Assembly (NCBI RefSeq): GCF_001425235.1 | Contig: NZ_LMEA01000009.1 | Location: forward strand, 62,001 to 126,000 | DNA from: Devosia sp. Root413D1 | GTDB lineage: Bacteria; Pseudomonadota; Alphaproteobacteria; Rhizobiales; Devosiaceae | Direction of reading: 5' to 3' | Length of the DNA stretch: 64,000 bases | Shown here: one piece after another, positions 60,976-64,000 of the stretch | Numbering within the stretch: the stretch's first letter is position 1 | Layout: each line of letters opens with the position of its first letter | Program-made: the position numbers and the translations under genes | Notes under the pieces: model-generated | Seen by the model: the letters and a program-made list of their open reading frames with translations, nothing else | Told to the model about the DNA's origin: nothing | The model's database searches: none

Positions 60976-62004
60976 ATGACCTATCGGGCCAGCGACGCTC
61001 GCTATGGCGGCGGCATGCAGTATCGCTACACCGGGCGTTCCGGGCTGAAGCTGCCGGTGATCAGCCTGGGGCTGTGGCAGAATTTCGGTGGCACACGCGA
61101 CTATCCCAGCGCCTTCGAAATGCTGAGCTACGCTTTCGACAAGGGCGTCACCCATTTCGACCTCGCCAACAATTACGGCCCCCCGCCGGGCGCTGCCGAA
61201 GAGCTGTTCGGCGACGTGATGGCGCGCGATTTCCGCCCCTACCGCGACGAGATGATCATTTCGTCCAAGGCCGGCTGGACCATGTGGGACGGGCCGTACG
61301 GCGACCGCGGCTCGCGCAAGTACATCCTCGCCTCGGCCGATCAGAGCCTGAAGCGCATGGGGATCGAGTATTTCGATATCTTCTACTCGCACCGCTACGA
61401 CTCCGAGACGCCGCTTGAGGAGACGATGGGGGCGCTGGCGCAGCTGCATCGGCAGGGCAAGGCGCTCTATGTCGGCATCTCGATGTATCCGGAAAAGCAG
61501 ACCCGCGAGGCAGTGCGGATTTTGAAGGACATGGGCGTGCCCTGCCTGATCCACCAGCCCAACTATTCGATCCTCAACCGCTGGATCGAGGAAGACGGCA
61601 CCATGGCCGCCTGCGACGAGCTGGGCGTCGGCATCATCGCCTTCTCGCCGCTGCAGCAGGGCATCCTGTCGGGCAAGTACAACACCCTGAAGGGCGACCT
61701 TTCCGGCACCCGCGCCTCGGAAAACTACTCGCTCTCGGCCAACCGGCTGGAGCCGCGCATCCTCGAGGCCGTCGACAAGCTCGGCGAGATTGCCCGGGCG
61801 CGCAAGCAAACCATGGTCCAGCTGGCGCTCGCCTGGGTGCTGCGCAAACGGGAAGTGACCTCGGCGCTGATCGGCATCCGCACGCTCGAGCAGCTCAAGG
61901 ATTGCCTCGGCGTACTCGACAACCTCGAGCTCTCGGCCGAGGAGATCGCGGCGATCGACGCTGCCGCCAAAGGCGGCCTGATCGACAGCCGGCCCGGGCG
62001 GTAG
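60976..62004 (+). CDS. YghZ-like aldo/keto reductase
   Basis: A 342-residue AKR of the YghZ (L-glyceraldehyde 3-phosphate reductase) branch: YRYTGRSGLKLPVISLGLWQNFG, FDLANNYGPPPGAAEE, IISSKAGWTMWDGPYGDRGSRKY, the branch-specific YGDRGSRKY, and YSHRYDSETPLEE. The catalytic tyrosine, lysine and histidine are intact. GGAGGA lies five bases before the ATG. It detoxifies or reduces small aldehydes such as methylglyoxal in characterised relatives. Confidence 0.93.
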   Translation: MTYRASDARYGGGMQYRYTGRSGLKLPVISLGLWQNFGGTRDYPSAFEMLSYAFDKGVTHFDLANNYGPPPGAAEELFGDVMARDFRPYRDEMIISSKAGWTMWDGPYGDRGSRKYILASADQSLKRMGIEYFDIFYSHRYDSETPLEETMGALAQLHRQGKALYVGISMYPEKQTREAVRILKDMGVPCLIHQPNYSILNRWIEEDGTMAACDELGVGIIAFSPLQQGILSGKYNTLKGDLSGTRASENYSLSANRLEPRILEAVDKLGEIARARKQTMVQLALAWVLRKREVTSALIGIRTLEQLKDCLGVLDNLELSAEEIAAIDAAAKGGLIDSRPGR

Positions 62005-62065
62005 TCGGGCGACGAAGGGCCACTTGCTCGATCTCTCGGCCATCTCTCCCCTTGCGGGAGAGAAA

Positions 62066-62198
62066 GCGATTTCTTGGGCTTAGCGTTTGCTAAGTCCTAG
62101 AAATCGCAAGAGAGGGGATCTGGAGGGCACGGTGGCTCCTCACGCCCCCCTCTCTTGCGAAAACTAAGGACTTAGCTGTGCTAAGCCCAAGTTTTCGC
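62066..62198. repeat. Pair of covarying hairpins in opposite orientation
   Basis: Hairpin 1 has 19-base arms at 62066-62084 and 62089-62107 with loop GTTT; hairpin 2 has arms at 62157-62176 and 62180-62198 with loop TGT. Read in the same sense they differ in the lower stem, GCGATTTCT/AGAAATCGC versus GCGAAAACT/AGTTTTCGC, a compensated change. Outer CTCTCCCCTTGCGGGAGA and TCTCCCCCGCCAAGGGGGAGA hairpins flank the pair. Confidence 0.85.
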
Positions 62199-62245
62199 TT
62201 TCTCCCCCGCCAAGGGGGAGATGTGACCGGTGATTGTGGCAGGTC

Positions 62246-63535
62246 TCACGCCCGCTCGTCCCGGCAGTAGTTCAGCAGCATCGCCGTCAGCACGACGTAG
62301 AGCGCGTTGTGCATGGGGAAGCTCAGCATCGTGTCGGGCAACCCCAGCACGAAATAACTCACTGCCAGCAGGCTGCAGCCATAAAGCCGGGTTCGATACT
62401 GGCTATCGCGCGGCGAGAACAGGCACGACACGATCGGCAGCACCAGCAGCACCAGATAGGTGGCGAGGCCGAGCACACCGGCGGCGACGCCAAAATTCAG
62501 CGCGTCGTCGTGCAGATGCGGCAGGCGGGCGTGCACCAGGTTTTCGGGTGCAAGATGCGGCACGATGGATTGCATCAGCTGGCCCCAGCCATGCCCGAAG
62601 ATCGGCGCGTCGAGATACGCCGCCACCCCGGCGCGATAGAGGATGAAGCGAACATCAGTGCCCAGATCTGCCGGGTCTTCGCCGCCCGCCAGCATCGACA
62701 GCGCGTCGAACATTGCGGACGACGAGCGGGCGCCCACCAGGTCGGCGACATAGGCAACAATGCCGAAGCCGACAAGCAGCAACAGGCTGATCGCCAACGC
62801 CTTGGCCTTGTGCTCCACCAGCAGCACCGCACCGACGAACAGCAGGATCGGGAAGGCGACCAGCGCCGCGCGTGAGCCGGAAGCAAAGATCACCACCAGC
62901 GCCATCAGCGGGCCCAACAGGTAGATGAAGCGCTGCCGGCCCGACGAAGCTGCGGCGCCGATCATGGCGAAAAAGCCGATGATCAGTGCTGTGTTGGAGA
63001 GCCGGATCGGATCGGTGATCGCCGAGCCCATGCCGGCGCGTTCGGCGCCAAGCACGTAGGTATAGAACACCGCCAGCAGCATCCCGGCGGCGGTGCCGAA
63101 GAGCGCGAAATCGGCGACCTTGCGGGAGTTGCTGGCCCCCGCGGCGCGGCGGAACAACGTCGCGAGCGGCGCATAGAGCAGCATGGTGGAAAAGCCCAGC
63201 ACCGGCACCAGGTCGGCCGGCTGCCTCGCCGTCGCAACGGCACTGACGAACAGCAGGGTAAAGGCGGCAATGAACAGCTTGTCCGGCAGCTCGAAGCGCA
63301 GCCGGACAGCCCGCTGTGTCACGATGAAATAGACGAATACCGCGCCGAACAGGAAGAACAGCGCGTGCGCGGTGAGGTAGCCAAGAATCGACGACAGGCC
63401 GATCGCCGTGACCAGCACGGCGCGCCGCAGCAGCGTCTCGAAACGCGGCGTCGCCGGTACCAGTGGCAGCTCGGTGATCGCCAGGAGTTCCGGCGCTACC
63501 CGGCTGATTGCCTCGACCTTGTCGCCGATCCGCAT
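62246..63535 (-). CDS. O-antigen ligase/polymerase-like membrane protein
   Basis: A 429-residue integral membrane protein with about 12 hydrophobic segments. The Wzy_C-type block lies in the large periplasmic loop: GVAAYLDAPIFGHGWGQLMQ, then HARLPHLHDDALNFGVAAGVLG, with the histidine-rich LPHLHDDALNF typical of O-antigen ligases (H for acceptor/donor chemistry). An arginine in FILYRAGV, also conserved in the group, is present. GGAG lies five bases before the ATG at 63535. It may ligate or polymerise a surface glycan. It is 10 bases after the pheT stop. Confidence 0.88.
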   Translation of the reverse strand: MRIGDKVEAISRVAPELLAITELPLVPATPRFETLLRRAVLVTAIGLSSILGYLTAHALFFLFGAVFVYFIVTQRAVRLRFELPDKLFIAAFTLLFVSAVATARQPADLVPVLGFSTMLLYAPLATLFRRAAGASNSRKVADFALFGTAAGMLLAVFYTYVLGAERAGMGSAITDPIRLSNTALIIGFFAMIGAAASSGRQRFIYLLGPLMALVVIFASGSRAALVAFPILLFVGAVLLVEHKAKALAISLLLLVGFGIVAYVADLVGARSSSAMFDALSMLAGGEDPADLGTDVRFILYRAGVAAYLDAPIFGHGWGQLMQSIVPHLAPENLVHARLPHLHDDALNFGVAAGVLGLATYLVLLVLPIVSCLFSPRDSQYRTRLYGCSLLAVSYFVLGLPDTMLSFPMHNALYVVLTAMLLNYCRDERA

Positions 63536-63545
63536 GTGCTCTCCG

Positions 63546-64000
63546 TCAGCCCCGCAACACGCCGCCGGTCGCCTTGGTGACCGCGGCAACGATCACAGTT
63601 GCCACCTTTTCGATCTCCTCGTCGGTCAGCGTCTTGTCGCTGGGTTGCAGCGTCACGGCGATGCCGACCGATTTCTTGTCGTCGGCGATGCCCTTACCTT
63701 CGAACACATCGAACACCGACACTTCCGTAATCAGCGTTCTGTCGGCGTTCCTGGCGGCGCGCAGGATCGTCGCCGCCGGCACCGAGCGGTCGACGAGGAA
63801 GGCGAAGTCGCGGCTCAGCGGCATCAGGTCGCTGAGCTTCAGCGCCGGCTTCGAGCGGGTCGGTTTCTTCCGCGGTTCCGGGATCGCGTCGAGATCGAGC
63901 TCGAATGCCGCCACCGGTCCAGTAAGGTCGAACTTTTCGAGCTCGCTCGGGTGCACTTCACCGAACCAGCCGATGGTCAGCTTGGGGCCGAGCTGAATGC
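63546..64000 (-). CDS. pheT: Phenylalanyl-tRNA synthetase beta subunit, C-terminal part
   Basis: The 3' part (about 151 residues) of pheT; the gene runs past the right edge. It covers the end of the B8-like region (LGPKLTIGWFGEVHPSELEKFDL) and the ferredoxin-fold anticodon-binding domain, with LKLSDLMPLSRDFAFLVDR, VSVFDVFEGKGIADDKKSVGIAVTLQPSDKTLTDEEI and the final ATGGVLRG. The protein charges tRNA-Phe as an alpha2-beta2 enzyme with PheS. Confidence 0.95.
   Translation of the reverse strand, partial: IQLGPKLTIGWFGEVHPSELEKFDLTGPVAAFELDLDAIPEPRKKPTRSKPALKLSDLMPLSRDFAFLVDRSVPAATILRAARNADRTLITEVSVFDVFEGKGIADDKKSVGIAVTLQPSDKTLTDEEIEKVATVIVAAVTKATGGVLRG

Noticed and set aside
1-64000. CRISPR arrays, tRNA or rRNA genes, transposases, integrases
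   Set aside because: None could be identified; the repeats seen are dispersed palindromes, not regularly spaced arrays.

Overview
The window is high-GC chromosomal DNA that reads as an alphaproteobacterium of the Hyphomicrobiales, most likely Devosia-like. This is an inference from the gene set: mbfA behind an Irr-type iron box, an extensin-like protein, DUF1203 and DUF1772 proteins, unlinked ABC ATPases, and many GC-rich palindromic intergenic repeats. Two core genes anchor it, lepA in the middle and the 3' part of pheT at the right edge. No rRNA, tRNA, CRISPR array or transposase was seen.

Layout. 1-7.5 kb is a glycan locus. One arm (minus strand) has a GT71-like transferase, a GT4 transferase, a PqqD-like protein and an HPr-kinase-like ATPase. 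The divergent arm has a GT62/Anp1-like transferase, an FkbM methyltransferase, a GDP-mannose 3,5-epimerase with all four catalytic residues, and a nucleoside hydrolase. 7.7-10 kb holds two aldo/keto reductases. 10.2-17.7 kb is an organosulfur-type operon: SsuCAB-like importer, three tandem flavin-dependent monooxygenases and a two-domain sulfurtransferase. 17.9-24.7 kb is a LacI-controlled sugar ABC operon with a tandem palindromic operator but no ATPase gene. 26-34.6 kb joins a UgpBAE-like importer and UgpQ to a HAD phosphatase, ribitol 2-dehydrogenase and an FGGY kinase, next to a divergent SorC regulator. Together they outline import and breakdown of ribitol phosphates or phosphodiesters.

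35.1-38.3 kb is an AT-richer, atypical island between SorC and lepA with two genes: an AIPR-family abortive-infection protein and an unrecognised protein with a HEPN-type R-x4-H motif. This is the best candidate for an undescribed defence system. 40-64 kb is a mosaic of housekeeping and accessory genes: small membrane and regulator pairs with clear operators, THUMP methyltransferase, mbfA, lipid kinase, GMC oxidoreductase, acyl-CoA-ligase-like enzyme, TrhO, a YghZ-like reductase, an O-antigen ligase-like protein and pheT. Four small proteins (44-52 aa) with good ribosome binding sites were found; two share a C-terminal motif. Start sites were chosen from ribosome binding sites and operon overlaps; family assignments are from recognised motifs, not from database searches.
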